From Myxococcota bacterium (lineage in GTDB: Bacteria > Myxococcota_A > UBA9160 > SMWR01), in contig JAKVBI010000003.1 of NCBI GenBank assembly GCA_022447545.1, forward strand, positions 1 to 64,000: a stretch of 64,000 nucleotides of DNA, in the 5' to 3' direction. The first letter of the stretch is position 1, and the number at the start of each line of letters is the position of its first letter. Shown piece after piece: positions 45,976-55,779 of the stretch. A program made the position numbers and the translations under genes. The notes below the pieces were generated by a model that was not told the origin of the DNA, searched no databases, and saw only the letters and a program-made list of their open reading frames with translations.

Positions 45976-46362
45976 ATGCGAACTCATTGGCTCTGCATTG
46001 CCATCCTGACCGCTCTTGCCACCAGCCCGGTCGCGCTTCACGTCACCGCACTGGAACCCGCCGAGGCCCCGGGACCCGATGCGCTGCCCCACCCCATTGC
46101 CGTCGAACCGGACGACCTGCTCGTCGGCACCGAGGCGGGCCCTCGGATTGCCGACACCTCTCGAGAAATCCAAGCCGCACGGCAGAGGTTGGACCGAGCC
46201 AACGCCCGCTACTCGAACATGATGTCCCGAAACTACCCGCGTGGAGACGCGCGCGTTGCCATCGTCGCCGAGCGACGCGCGGCCGAGGCCCATCTCCGTG
46301 ACCTTCTACGCACCCACTCATCCCCGAATGGAACGCATCCGCGCCCCGCTTCGCAGTGGTAG
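45976..46362 (+). CDS. Exported hypothetical protein
   Basis: The 128-residue product has a signal-like N-terminus (MRTHWLCIAILTALATSP) and an Arg/Ala-rich helical C-terminal half (EIQAARQRLDRANARYSNMM, VAERRAAEAHLRDLL). It could form a short coiled coil. I recognise no family. The reading frame extends upstream, but the signal peptide selects this ATG. Confidence 0.5.
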   Translation: MRTHWLCIAILTALATSPVALHVTALEPAEAPGPDALPHPIAVEPDDLLVGTEAGPRIADTSREIQAARQRLDRANARYSNMMSRNYPRGDARVAIVAERRAAEAHLRDLLRTHSSPNGTHPRPASQW

Positions 46363-46392
46363 GCAGGAACCTCGCGTCGCGACCGACAGCTG

Positions 46393-47097
46393 CTAGGAGT
46401 TCTCGGATTCAGGCCGCCAGATGGTCTCATAGGTGGTCATGACACTCGACACATAGTTGGTGGGCAGGGCCTCACCCCGACGGATCTTCCGCCCGATCCG
46501 GGTAGGCCCCCAGTTGTAGGCCACCAGCGCCACATCGAGACTGTCGAAGCGATCCCTCAACCTCTTCACATACGCGGTACCCAGCCGAACGTTGAGCACG
46601 GGATCCAACAACAGTTCCGGACCCGTCCATGCGACCCCCAGACTCTCGGCCATGGCGCGCGCCGTCGCTGGCCGGAGCTGCATCAGCCCCACCGCCCCGG
46701 CACTGGACACGACCTTCGTCTGAAAACGGCTCTCCACATGGATGACCGCCAGCACCAGAGAGGGATCAAATCCGTGACGCTTACTTTCGTCGAGAATCGC
46801 CCCTGCCAGACGCCGGCGATCGTCGGCACTGAGCCCCGTGGGTTGGCGCGCCAGAAAAGCCTCCAGGGAGGCACCGCGACTCATCCTGGAGCTTCGGAAA
46901 ATCTCTCGCGCCCTTGCCTCCGGCGCCATGGGGTCGGAGCCCGCATCCGCGGGAAACGGCGAGGCCGGCTCCGGGGACACGGACTCGACCCCCTTGGAGA
47001 GAAGCTCCGTCGGCGCTTCCGCCAGGACGGTTCCATCCTGAAACGCCAATGCCAGAAACAACATGGGGGCCAGGGCCGATAGCGGTGAAGTTCTCAT
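46393..47097 (-). CDS. Lytic transglycosylase, SLT type
   Basis: The 234-residue exported enzyme cleaves peptidoglycan glycan strands. It has a signal peptide (PLSALAPMLFLALAFQ), a Pro/Ala-rich linker, and a Slt70-like catalytic domain at about residues 95-215: catalytic Glu in VIHVESRFQ, then SSAGAVGLMQLRPATA and the VAYNWGP motif. GGGAG lies upstream of the ATG at 47097. It lies between small envelope genes and the octaheme cytochrome. Confidence 0.88.
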   Translation of the reverse strand: MRTSPLSALAPMLFLALAFQDGTVLAEAPTELLSKGVESVSPEPASPFPADAGSDPMAPEARAREIFRSSRMSRGASLEAFLARQPTGLSADDRRRLAGAILDESKRHGFDPSLVLAVIHVESRFQTKVVSSAGAVGLMQLRPATARAMAESLGVAWTGPELLLDPVLNVRLGTAYVKRLRDRFDSLDVALVAYNWGPTRIGRKIRRGEALPTNYVSSVMTTYETIWRPESENS

Positions 47098-47266
47098 GGT
47101 CATCTCCCGAGGCGCACAGATGAACACCATGGGTCCCGTGCGCGATGACCCCAGAATGACCCCTCGCCATGGCGCGTGCCGTGAAGCGCTTCACACTCCT
47201 GCCCGCGGATGAAGCCGTCTCTCGAGCCTCCAGCCGTGCGCGGCCTCGGGCCACCTGACCCGGTAG

Positions 47267-49162
47267 CTATTCGGCTACGAAATCAGTGCGATTGTCGCGC
47301 TGGCTAAGGAGGGCGTGAAAACGATCCTCGAGCAGGCGGCCGTCGGCGTCCAGCAGCAGAGCGGGGCGCGCTCCGGACTGGCCGCGCACTCGGCCCTCCC
47401 AGCGCGCGGTGACCTGCTGGCGGTCCTGCTCCAGTCGTTGGCGTGGAGCCAGGAAGTCGTAACCGAGGTCACTGAACTCCGGCAGGTTCTGCAGCGACCG
47501 TCCCGCGATGTAACGAACGGCCGGATAGGGGTCTTCGAGCAACTGGGCGAGATAGGGTGCCATCCAATGGGTTCCAGATGCCCGCTGAGCGGGTTCCCAA
47601 CCGAAGCTCCACGCCACCAGAGCCCGCACGCCGCCCCGTCCACGCAGCAACCAGGACACAGAGGCCGCCACCTCCCGGTCCTCGGGACTGAGTGCAGGCA
47701 TCGGTTGCCCATACCAGTTTGCGAGTTGTTCTGCCGTCCAGCCGAGAGTCTGGTCCAGGTGGCACTGATTGCAGGCATTGGGTCGGCCCGTCTCCAGGCT
47801 CGCTGCCACCGTGGGGCTGTCGATCTCGTGGCTCCGAATGGCCTTGAGCAACCCGTAGGTGGTATAGGGCATATGACAGTTGTAACAGCGGCTCCCGGAG
47901 GATTCGGCTGCGTGATGTGTGTGTGCCTCCAGATCCGATTCGATCTGCTGATGGCATTGCAAGCAGGCCTGATCGCTTTCCATCTGCTCACCGAGTTGAT
48001 CGTTCGCCCACTCCTTCAACGGCCGAGGATCATTCCCCTCCTGATGCATGCTATGGCACGACAAACAGCTGAGATCCCCTCGCTGAAAACAGGGCGTTTC
48101 TAACAGAGCCCCGAATTCGCGCCCCGATCCGCGAACCATCCCATCCGACCACCAACGCGAGTCATCTTGCAGCCGTTCCCACTCCGAGGGGGCATCCGCC
48201 GCTGCAGTGACCGGACTCGGAGTCGAACGCAGAGCCACCTCCTTGGTCTGAGACAGATCATCACCTGGCCGATACTGAAAACCCCGCGTTCGAGCATCGA
48301 AGTAGCTCTCCGGCGTGGCCCGCCAGTAGCTGTGACACTGCCCACACACCTCCGACGCACGCCGGTGGTCGAGCCGGCCCGGGTCCACGATGGACTCATC
48401 CGCACCCGATGCCAGGTGCAACGCATAGCGGCGCTGAGGGTCGCGGTTGAGAGCCACGTGCTCGGCACCGGGGCCATGGCAGGCTTCACAGGCGATCCCG
48501 AATTCCGCCACGTGAGTGTCCAGACGGTTCGGCCCGTCGAGCATTCGAGGCTGGGGCTGGGTGGTATGACACTGAATGCAGCCGGTGTTCCAATCCCTTC
48601 CAGCCAGGCGCTTACCGTGGGGCGACAGGAAGCCCATGTCTCGGGGGATCCAGCGCGCTTCGTCGATCAGATACAAAAAAGGAATCATCTCGAGTTTGCG
48701 GGTGCGCCCGGTTTCGGCCCAGAACAACTGCATGCTGTGCGAACCCGTCGAGAGTGCAACGCGACGACGGTCCGAAGGTCGGTTCTCCTGGCCAAAAGTG
48801 CGTCGGACCCAGAATTCGTCGCCGTCGCGTTCGAACTCGTACAAGACTCCGTTGAGCATCAAAGACGTTCCGTGAAGTTCTGGAATGACCGTTTCGGGAG
48901 ACACCGCTTGAGTCATGGTTCGGTGATATGAAGCGTGCCAAGATCCGTATTGGTCCGGATGGCAGGACCGACAGGTGTCGGACGACACGTAGGGTGCTCG
49001 CGCCTCGTCTTTGGGTTGATGGGGCCGGTCTGGCCGTGAAACGAGATCCCATTGAGTCACCGTGAGCCACGAGCCGAGCATGCTCACCAGCACGGCCACC
49101 GACCCGCCGAAGACACCCGGTCTTCCGTACCTCGCTTGGAACACCAAGCACAGTACGGCCAC
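47267..49162 (-). CDS. Octaheme cytochrome c with HEAT-like C-terminal region
   Basis: The 631-residue protein has eight CxxCH heme sites (CRSCH, CIQCH, CEACH, CGQCH, CLSCH, CLQCH, CYNCH, CNQCH). Membrane-like segments come first (AVLCLVFQA, then VAVLVSMLGSWLTV). The C-terminal 130 residues have HEAT-like helical repeats (VRALVAWSFGW, YPAVRYIAGRSLQNLPEF). It resembles multiheme cytochromes of Deltaproteobacteria that accept electrons from quinol pools. The start is uncertain: the only in-frame start before the first helix is GTG at 49162, which cuts that helix, although the frame continues upstream (EFEIVAVVTLAVAVL). No partner oxidase is adjacent. Confidence 0.8.
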   Translation of the reverse strand: MAVLCLVFQARYGRPGVFGGSVAVLVSMLGSWLTVTQWDLVSRPDRPHQPKDEARAPYVSSDTCRSCHPDQYGSWHASYHRTMTQAVSPETVIPELHGTSLMLNGVLYEFERDGDEFWVRRTFGQENRPSDRRRVALSTGSHSMQLFWAETGRTRKLEMIPFLYLIDEARWIPRDMGFLSPHGKRLAGRDWNTGCIQCHTTQPQPRMLDGPNRLDTHVAEFGIACEACHGPGAEHVALNRDPQRRYALHLASGADESIVDPGRLDHRRASEVCGQCHSYWRATPESYFDARTRGFQYRPGDDLSQTKEVALRSTPSPVTAAADAPSEWERLQDDSRWWSDGMVRGSGREFGALLETPCFQRGDLSCLSCHSMHQEGNDPRPLKEWANDQLGEQMESDQACLQCHQQIESDLEAHTHHAAESSGSRCYNCHMPYTTYGLLKAIRSHEIDSPTVAASLETGRPNACNQCHLDQTLGWTAEQLANWYGQPMPALSPEDREVAASVSWLLRGRGGVRALVAWSFGWEPAQRASGTHWMAPYLAQLLEDPYPAVRYIAGRSLQNLPEFSDLGYDFLAPRQRLEQDRQQVTARWEGRVRGQSGARPALLLDADGRLLEDRFHALLSQRDNRTDFVAE

Positions 49163-49307
49163 GGCGAGCGTGACGACAGCAACGATCTCGAACTCGAAGC
49201 TCAGCTTGTTCCAGCCTCAGAGAGGGGTCGAGTCGGCATCTATTTATCGTGTCACGAACCGCGATGGCGATCAAGTGAGAGGGGTCAACACTCCGCTTCG
49301 CGCCCCT

Positions 49308-50756
49308 TCAGCCCCCGGCGGCGGCGGTGCCGGCTTTTCTGCCGAAGTAGGTTGCATCGCCCAGTGAGATTCCACTCACGTAACCCGACGCCGCGATCCC
49401 CGACGTGGTACGACCCGCCGCGTAGAGCCCGGGCACGGCCACACCATCAGGAGTCAGGACCTCACCTGTCGGAAGGGTATGCAGACCACCCAGGGTAAAG
49501 GTCGCGTAGGTGACCTTTTCACTGCTCACGTCGATGGCACCGAAAGGGGGGTTCACCAGGGGCGTGAGAAATTCTTCGCTCTTTCCGAAGAGTGGATCCC
49601 GACCCTGCTGCGCGTGTCGATTGTAGAGTTCGACGGTAGAGACCAGTGCGCCCTCGGGAAGACCGATCTCCGCCTCGAGCTCCTCGACCGTATCGGCCAC
49701 CCAGGAGACCTCCATTCCCTGGTCGTTCACCTCGTAGGTCTGTTCATCGTGAATCCAGAGGAAACGCCCGCTCAAGCGAAACAATCCGAACTGACCGATA
49801 CGACCGTAGTAACTGCTCTCGTTGATGAAGCGCTGCCCCGAAGCATCCACGAAAATTCCGCGAACGAGTCGCCGGGGTGGGGTCAAGGGGATCGCGCATT
49901 CCAGAGAATCCATGCGAATGGCGGCGCCGCCGGCACCCACACCCATGCGAATCGCCCTGCCGTCGTCACCTCCAGAACTCAACCGCCAGCTGCACATCAT
50001 CACCTGTGGCGCGTGATGGGCCACCATCGCGTCATCGAGGACGAATCCACCGGCAGTCAGCACCACGCCACGCCGTGCTCGTACCCGGAAGGCCGTTCCC
50101 GCGCGAAGCCCCACCAGACCCACGACGCGACCGGAGTCATCGACCACCAGCTGGTCCGCACGCACGTCGAATTCGCACTGCAAGTCTCGGCGCTCGACCG
50201 CCGCCATCAGGCGCTGCATGAGAAAAGCGCCCGCAGCACCCTCTGTGCGGGGTTTGTGGCCGCGGGCAGCGGGACGTGCGATGTCGGTGAACGGGTGGGT
50301 GTCCTCACCTCCCGTAAACACCAGGCAATCGTCCGTCGGAGACTCCATGCTGGGCTCGGGATAGAAGCTGTTCTTGAACGGGACCCCCTGATCCACGAGC
50401 CAGTGAAAATGAGCCACCGACTCATCGCAATAGACGCGGACCTTCGCCTCGTCGGGTTGGGGCCCGCAAGCCGCCATCAGAAATTTGAACATCTCGTCGG
50501 GGGAATCTTCGAACCCACAGGCCTCCTGGACCGGCGTCCCACCTCCGAGGTAGAGGACTCCACCGGATTGAGCACTCGTGCCTCCGGCTCCGCCCGCGCG
50601 TTCGACTGCCAGCACCTGCGCGCCCGCATCCGCAGCTTCGATGGCCGCGCACGTGCCCGCACCACCAAGTCCGACGACCACGACGTCGGTTTCAGCGTCC
50701 CAGGCCGGTATCTCTGCAAGCCTTACGGTCTCGCTCGAACGCACCTCTTCCGCCAC
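49308..50756 (-). CDS. FAD-dependent dehydrogenase, KstD/fumarate reductase family
   Basis: The 482-residue protein is a second member of the family of the 38873 gene. It has an FAD-binding VVVVGLGGAGTCAAIEAADAGA, GGTSAQSGGVLYLGGGT after it, and VPGLYAAGRTTSGIAASGYVSG at the C-terminal FAD site. It may desaturate a cyclic ketone or act as a urocanate- or fumarate-type reductase; the sequence does not decide. GTG at 50756 with GAGGAG upstream is the best start; ATG at 50777 is the alternative. It diverges from the pseudopilin gene. Confidence 0.82.
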   Translation of the reverse strand: MAEEVRSSETVRLAEIPAWDAETDVVVVGLGGAGTCAAIEAADAGAQVLAVERAGGAGGTSAQSGGVLYLGGGTPVQEACGFEDSPDEMFKFLMAACGPQPDEAKVRVYCDESVAHFHWLVDQGVPFKNSFYPEPSMESPTDDCLVFTGGEDTHPFTDIARPAARGHKPRTEGAAGAFLMQRLMAAVERRDLQCEFDVRADQLVVDDSGRVVGLVGLRAGTAFRVRARRGVVLTAGGFVLDDAMVAHHAPQVMMCSWRLSSGGDDGRAIRMGVGAGGAAIRMDSLECAIPLTPPRRLVRGIFVDASGQRFINESSYYGRIGQFGLFRLSGRFLWIHDEQTYEVNDQGMEVSWVADTVEELEAEIGLPEGALVSTVELYNRHAQQGRDPLFGKSEEFLTPLVNPPFGAIDVSSEKVTYATFTLGGLHTLPTGEVLTPDGVAVPGLYAAGRTTSGIAASGYVSGISLGDATYFGRKAGTAAAGG

Positions 50757-51156
50757 AGCACTCTCCTCCTCGCGCATCCCAGAAGGAGGCGGGAAGGTAC
50801 GGGCCCACATTGGACCTGCGACCAAACCACCGAGCTCCTTCCGCTGACCTGCTCCGATGCCCCGCTTCAGGGGTCGATCGAATTCAACTCAATCGAATCG
50901 AGTTGGGCGAAGAGTATGCGGAAACGTCGACCGGGGTCCACGTCATTGGACGAGGAGACGGAGAAACCCGGGGATGTCCCACCCCCACTGCGGAGGTGGG
51001 ACCTCCCATCTGGGTCCGGGTATGGTCGCATCAGATCTAACCCCACGGCCCCGGGAAACGACAATCAGGGATTCTATGGATTCGTGCACGCCTCTCGGGC
51101 AGCGGTGGCGTCCTCTGGATTGCCGGGCTCGAGACCGGGGAGTAGCCTGTGAATCG
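50757..51156. other. Non-coding divergent region with two hairpins
   Basis: This 400-bp stretch separates the flavoprotein and pseudopilin genes. I see no gene. It holds a perfect 8-bp inverted repeat GTCCCACC/GGTGGGAC (50976-50983 and 50995-51002, 11-nt loop) and a weaker AACTC/GAGTT repeat (50886-50904). Both could be regulatory sites or leader structures. No T-tract follows, so neither looks like an intrinsic terminator. Confidence 0.35.
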
Positions 51157-52236
51157 GTGGTTCAAAACGCGGTCTTCTCACTACGTGGCCAACGCCCACA
51201 GTCTGGCTTCACCCTGATCGAGGTGCTGGCCGTGATTCTGCTGACCTCCGTCATCCTGACGGTGGCTCTCAGCTTCTACATCGATCTGTCCAACGCCACC
51301 CAACGCGCCGTCGACGAGATGCGCTCCATGCGACGCGCCAATGCAATCCTTGACCGCATCGCTCGTGATCTCGAGGGAACCATGCTGATCACGAAGCCCG
51401 GCGACGCCGACCCCCTCTCCCACCCATGGGTTTTCCTCGCAGAGAGACACTACGCAGAGGCAGGCTCGGACCACGTCAAATTCAACATTCAGAACAATGC
51501 CCCGAGAAGTCGCGACGAAGCCACCTCCAACGTGGGTGTGGTCGCCTACACGGTCGAACCGAACGAAGACGAGAACCTGCGACTCCTGCGTTGGACTTCC
51601 TCGCGCCTGTCGGACGGCCTCGACAGCACCTTCCCACCCGAAGAGGAATCCCTCCAGCTCTCGGACGACCTCCTGAGCTTTTCCATGCAATTCCTCTCGG
51701 AGAACGGCGAATGGGACTCCGAGTGGGATTCTTCCCAGGTACGCCACTCCAATGCACTTCCCCTAGCGGTCGGAATCGAACTCGCATTGAACGATGCGAA
51801 GCTAGGCGATTCCGACGAGTTCGAGACCTTCGAAGACCAGGGACCCAAGATCTACCGACGCACCGTCACGCTGCCCCTGCGCCCCCTCGACATGGAGGAG
51901 TTGCTCGACCCGGCGAGGCTCGAAAGCCAGGCCCTTCCAGAAGTGGTCGGTGACGATGAGGAAGTCGAGGACGAAGATGAGATGGGGCAGGAAGATGGCC
52001 AAGAGAACCGCGGTACCCAAAGCGGAAGCGGCCGCAGCTCCGCCTCCAACAGCGGGGACGACGACGACCGCATGGGTGGATTGACGGTGGCCGACTGCGT
52101 GGTCGTCGAACCCAGTGCTCGGGTCGCCTATTTCTACGAACAGGCTCCTCGCAAGAAGATGTCGAGCTTTCCACCGGGCTGGTTCGAAGGACCCAACGGG
52201 CAGGGCGTTCACCTGCGGCCAGGCTGCCAGCCCTGA
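51157..52236 (+). CDS. GspJ-like type II pseudopilin
   Basis: The 359-residue protein has a prepilin signal: SGFTLIEVLAVILLTSVILTV, with cleavage expected after Gly and the conserved Glu at mature residue 5. GspJ-like features follow: an alpha-helix into VDEMRSMRRANAILDRIARDLEGTM and a beta-rich head with AYTVEPNEDENLRLLRW. A long acidic, Ser/Gly-rich linker (about residues 265-310) is unusual. The start is uncertain: GTG at 51157 has no good site, and GGGGAG lies 14 nt further up. No other pilin, GspE, GspF or GspD gene is nearby, so it stands alone. Confidence 0.78.
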   Translation: MVQNAVFSLRGQRPQSGFTLIEVLAVILLTSVILTVALSFYIDLSNATQRAVDEMRSMRRANAILDRIARDLEGTMLITKPGDADPLSHPWVFLAERHYAEAGSDHVKFNIQNNAPRSRDEATSNVGVVAYTVEPNEDENLRLLRWTSSRLSDGLDSTFPPEEESLQLSDDLLSFSMQFLSENGEWDSEWDSSQVRHSNALPLAVGIELALNDAKLGDSDEFETFEDQGPKIYRRTVTLPLRPLDMEELLDPARLESQALPEVVGDDEEVEDEDEMGQEDGQENRGTQSGSGRSSASNSGDDDDRMGGLTVADCVVVEPSARVAYFYEQAPRKKMSSFPPGWFEGPNGQGVHLRPGCQP

Positions 52237-52293
52237 TCCAGGCATCTCCCGAGGTTCCGGGTTCTCAGCCCGGATCGGCGAGCCCGCAACCGC

Positions 52294-53601
52294 CTACGCG
52301 GTGCCGCTTCCCGAGACCGTGCGCCGGCGTTCGGCCAGTGCGATCAAGCCGAAGATCCCGATGAGAACCGCCGGCAACCACGCCAGCACCTGGAAGGAGG
52401 TCGCGGAAGCCGCACTCAAGACGCTTTCCAGCGCGGGGCCCTCGAGCGAAGAGAAGGCAGCCTCTCCACCGGCCAGTTCGACCTTGGTGCGGTCGAACAC
52501 CGCCCCCAACGCCGGGAGAACGAAGTGAATCGCTAGGGCCCCGGCCACACCCATTAGCCCGATAAAGAGTTCTCCGCCCCGCGGATAGCGCTCTGAAATG
52601 TTGGCGAGCATCGTAGGCCACATGAAACAGACCCCAAGGCCCCAGACCGTTGCCGCAAGCAGACCCGTCAGCGGCGAATTCGCGGCAGACAGCGCCAGCA
52701 ACCCCAGCGCCGCCAGGACCGAAGAGCCCCAGAGCATGCCCAGGTTCGAGATCCGATGGGCGATGGGACCCGCAAAGTGGCGCAGGACGAACATCATTCC
52801 ACTGATGTAGATGAGCAACCAGATCCCACGCATCCCCACCGTCCGCGTCAAGGTGAGATCGATCCACTGACCGGGTGCCAACTCCGATGCAGCCGTGAGA
52901 AACATGCAGACCCACCAGACCACGAACATCGGTCTGCGGAACAACTCTCCGAACATCTCCGCCATCGAAATTCCAGCGGATGCGCGGGCCGTATGGGGAA
53001 AATGCGTGCTCCAACACAAGACGGCCGTCAGGACGGCAGGCGGCACGACGACGGAAAACTGCAGCCGCCAGTCGAGCCCGAAGGCCCCGACCGCGAGACC
53101 CGCCAGCCCCCCCACGATCAGCCCTGCGGGCCACCAGGCGTGGAGAATGTTCAGCCGGGCGGTCTTGTCATTGGGATAGAGGGCCGCCATCAGCGGATTG
53201 ATGGACGCTTCGACGAACCCCCACCCCAGCCCCGACAGCAGGTATCCGAGCCGCAACGAGTCATACACGTACGCATCCGCCACCCAACGATCGGCGAGAG
53301 ACACGGCCCCGGTACCCACGGCGAAACACAGCGCACCCAGAACCAGCATCCGGCCCATTCCGATCCATTCGAGCAATGCACTGCCAACACCCAGGGTCAC
53401 CGCGAAACCCAGGAAGGCGGTGCCCAAGAGGCGACCAGCGAGTGTGGACGAAGAACTGGGATCGATGGCCACCAACAAATCGGCTTCGACCTGTCCCATG
53501 ATGGCTGCGCGAAGAGAAAAACTCAGGCCCGCGGTAAAGAGAGCCATGGCACTGATCACGAAGATCCTGCGAGTCTGGTAAGGCTGTGGATTCCCAGACA
53601 T
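52294..53601 (-). CDS. MFS transporter
   Basis: The 435-residue protein has twelve hydrophobic helices in two halves with MFS-type loops. The N-terminal half has NPLMAALYPNDKTARLNILHAWWPAG, resembling the FucP/NarK-like or sugar-transporter branch. The C-terminal half has LGVCFMWPTMLANISERYPRGGE. GGGGGAA precedes the ATG at 53601. It is probably co-transcribed with the Gfo/Idh/MocA gene, 49 bp away. That neighbour makes a sugar or inositol-like substrate possible; this is inference. Confidence 0.8.
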   Translation of the reverse strand: MSGNPQPYQTRRIFVISAMALFTAGLSFSLRAAIMGQVEADLLVAIDPSSSSTLAGRLLGTAFLGFAVTLGVGSALLEWIGMGRMLVLGALCFAVGTGAVSLADRWVADAYVYDSLRLGYLLSGLGWGFVEASINPLMAALYPNDKTARLNILHAWWPAGLIVGGLAGLAVGAFGLDWRLQFSVVVPPAVLTAVLCWSTHFPHTARASAGISMAEMFGELFRRPMFVVWWVCMFLTAASELAPGQWIDLTLTRTVGMRGIWLLIYISGMMFVLRHFAGPIAHRISNLGMLWGSSVLAALGLLALSAANSPLTGLLAATVWGLGVCFMWPTMLANISERYPRGGELFIGLMGVAGALAIHFVLPALGAVFDRTKVELAGGEAAFSSLEGPALESVLSAASATSFQVLAWLPAVLIGIFGLIALAERRRTVSGSGTA

Positions 53602-53649
53602 GGGTTCCCCCTGCAACGGCTCACACCGCCTCGATTCGCCGGTTCCCGA

Positions 53650-54732
53650 TCAGGGAGCGATGGGCACCCAGACCTTCTCCCGTGAAGACTGGCGTATGGC
53701 ATCGATCACCCGCTGCCCCTGATAGCCGTCCTCGAAGGTCGCCGGTGCCGGATCCGTGGGGATCTCGCGGCCTTCGATACGAGCCCGCATCACGCCAAAG
53801 AGTTTGGTGAACGGTGCGAGATCGATCCCCATGGAGTGCAACATGTCGTACTGGGTAACGAGCAGATCCGCCGGAGGCGGAACCGGGGCGTCGTTTTGCA
53901 GATCATCGGGGACCGGCAGAGTCTTGGCCCCTCCCGAGTCATAGACGACCACATCGTTGCCCTCGATGGACAGCGTGCCCTTGGATCCGATGATCCGCGT
54001 ACATCCAGCAGGCATGCCCCACGAACCCGCGGTGCTCTGCAATACGCCATCCACACCGTTGCGAGTGCGAAAGTGAACCGTGTAGCTGTCTTCCGCCGTC
54101 CATTCCCGATCGGAGACCAGCGTCAACGAGGCACTGACACCCTCGAATTCGCCGAGGGTCGCGCGGACCTGGTCCACTACGTGCGACGCGAAGGCACCCA
54201 GCCAGCCCCCACCCTGACTCGCGTCCCCCCACCAACTGGGAACCTCACCCGAGGGATCGGCGACACCGGGCATGTGAAGCAGGAAGGTGGCGAGCCGGGG
54301 CTCACCGATCACACCCTCGTGAACCGCACGAGTGGCCACGGCCTGAGCGGTCGACCAGCGGAACTCCGTACCGAGTAGATGGAAAACACCCGCCTTCTGA
54401 GCAGCCTCGAGCATCTGAAGCCCCTCGTCGGCATTGCGCGCAAAGGGCTTTTCACAGACCACGTGCTTGCCTGCAGCAATCGCTTCCAGAACGATGGCGC
54501 AGTGGGTATGCGGCGGAGTCGCCACCGTGACCACGTCCACCCCCGGAAGTTCCAGCGCCTCGGACAGGGAGGTGGTGGGATGGGGGATGCCGGCATCTGC
54601 TGCCCGTTTCGCAGTCTTCTCCGGATCCCGGCCCACCAGTCCGCGCGCCTCGAAACCCGCAGCGCGAAGCGCGCGCAGATGGGTGATGATTCCAAACCCC
54701 GTGCCAACGATGACGGCTCCCGGCTTCGACAT
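53650..54732 (-). CDS. Gfo/Idh/MocA-family oxidoreductase
   Basis: The 360-residue NAD(P)-dependent enzyme has an N-terminal Rossmann domain (VIVGTGFGIITHLRALRAAG, EARGLVGRDPEKTA), the conserved EKPFARNADEG and an alpha/beta C-terminal domain (GTEFRWSTAQAV, GGGWLGAFASHVVDQVR). Members act on sugars, inositols or related cyclic alcohols. AGGAGG lies before the ATG. The catalytic Lys-His pair appears in EKP and ASHVVDQ. Confidence 0.88.
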   Translation of the reverse strand: MSKPGAVIVGTGFGIITHLRALRAAGFEARGLVGRDPEKTAKRAADAGIPHPTTSLSEALELPGVDVVTVATPPHTHCAIVLEAIAAGKHVVCEKPFARNADEGLQMLEAAQKAGVFHLLGTEFRWSTAQAVATRAVHEGVIGEPRLATFLLHMPGVADPSGEVPSWWGDASQGGGWLGAFASHVVDQVRATLGEFEGVSASLTLVSDREWTAEDSYTVHFRTRNGVDGVLQSTAGSWGMPAGCTRIIGSKGTLSIEGNDVVVYDSGGAKTLPVPDDLQNDAPVPPPADLLVTQYDMLHSMGIDLAPFTKLFGVMRARIEGREIPTDPAPATFEDGYQGQRVIDAIRQSSREKVWVPIAP

Positions 54733-54984
54733 GTCGTCTACCTCCTGTCTGCTCTCCCGCCTGAGGCGGGCTCACGTGGGCCCAAGAATCCCTTCGAAGG
54801 TGGCGCTGGCGCCAGTCGGACTTCGGCAGGTCCGTACAGTTCGAACCCACCCTACCATGGGACCCGGCACCTACGACCCGGGAATGGCCGGAACGCGTCT
54901 GGGAAATGGCTTGAACCGCAAGTACCGAGAGCTCCTTCAACGATTCGGAAACCGTTGCGTCGGCGGGAGTCGGAATACCGTGGG

Positions 54985-55779
54985 TCAGCGAGCCGTGTAG
55001 CCTCCGTCGACCGGCAGGACGACGCCGGTCACGAAGGACGCTCGGTCGCTCGACAGATATACAGCAGCATCGGCGACCTCTTCTGCACGGCCGAGCCGCC
55101 CCATGGGGTGAAGCGCTTCGAAGCCCTCCTGGACGACCGCGCCATCGCGAATCATGTGCGTCATGGGTGTATCGATATAGCCGGGCGCCACGGCATTGAC
55201 GCGTACTCCGTGCTTCGCATAACTGACCGCGAACTGCCGCGTCAGTCCCACGACCGCGTGCTTAGAGGCCATGTAGGCGATACCACCGCCCTCTTGCATG
55301 CGCTGCTCCATGGGGAGCGGAGCCACCAGACCCACCAGGCCCGCGATGGATGCCGTATTGACCACCGCTCCACCGCCCCGCGTCGCCAGCAACTCAGCTC
55401 CGTAGCGCAACCCGTAATAGACGCCATTCAGATTGACATCGAGAGTGCCTGCGAAGTCGGAGACCCCGCGCACCGTACCTCCGACTCCAGCATTGTTGAA
55501 TAGAACATCGAAACCTCCGAGGGTGTCGATCGTTTGCTGGAGGCTTTTTTCGACGGCGATTTCGTCCGTTACGTCCAATGCCAGTGAGGCCGCGCGCCCC
55601 CCCGCCGCAGTCACCTGCTCGGCCGAGAGAGCAGCTCCATCTGCATCGATATCGGCGCACATCACCGCCGCTCCGGCCTCGGCAAAGCGCAAGGCAGCCG
55701 CCCGACCAATCCCCGATGCAGCACCCGTGATGAGGGCCACACGCCCCGACAAGTCCTGCGAACCCTGGCTTCCAACCAT
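54985..55779 (-). CDS. Short-chain dehydrogenase/reductase
   Basis: This 264-residue classical SDR has LITGAASGIGRAAALRFAEAG near residue 15-35, an acidic CADID for NAD(H) preference, NNAG in the middle, and Ser, Tyr and Lys in NTASIAGL and AYMASKHAV. It ends with the usual FVTGVVLPVDGGYTAR. GGGAGA precedes the ATG. The substrate is unknown; 250 bp of apparently empty sequence separate it from the Gfo/Idh/MocA gene. Confidence 0.88.
   Translation of the reverse strand: MVGSQGSQDLSGRVALITGAASGIGRAAALRFAEAGAAVMCADIDADGAALSAEQVTAAGGRAASLALDVTDEIAVEKSLQQTIDTLGGFDVLFNNAGVGGTVRGVSDFAGTLDVNLNGVYYGLRYGAELLATRGGGAVVNTASIAGLVGLVAPLPMEQRMQEGGGIAYMASKHAVVGLTRQFAVSYAKHGVRVNAVAPGYIDTPMTHMIRDGAVVQEGFEALHPMGRLGRAEEVADAAVYLSSDRASFVTGVVLPVDGGYTAR

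Noticed and set aside
49479-51152. 557-residue plus-strand frame opposite the second flavoprotein
   Set aside because: Shadow of the minus-strand gene; no ribosome binding site or domain.
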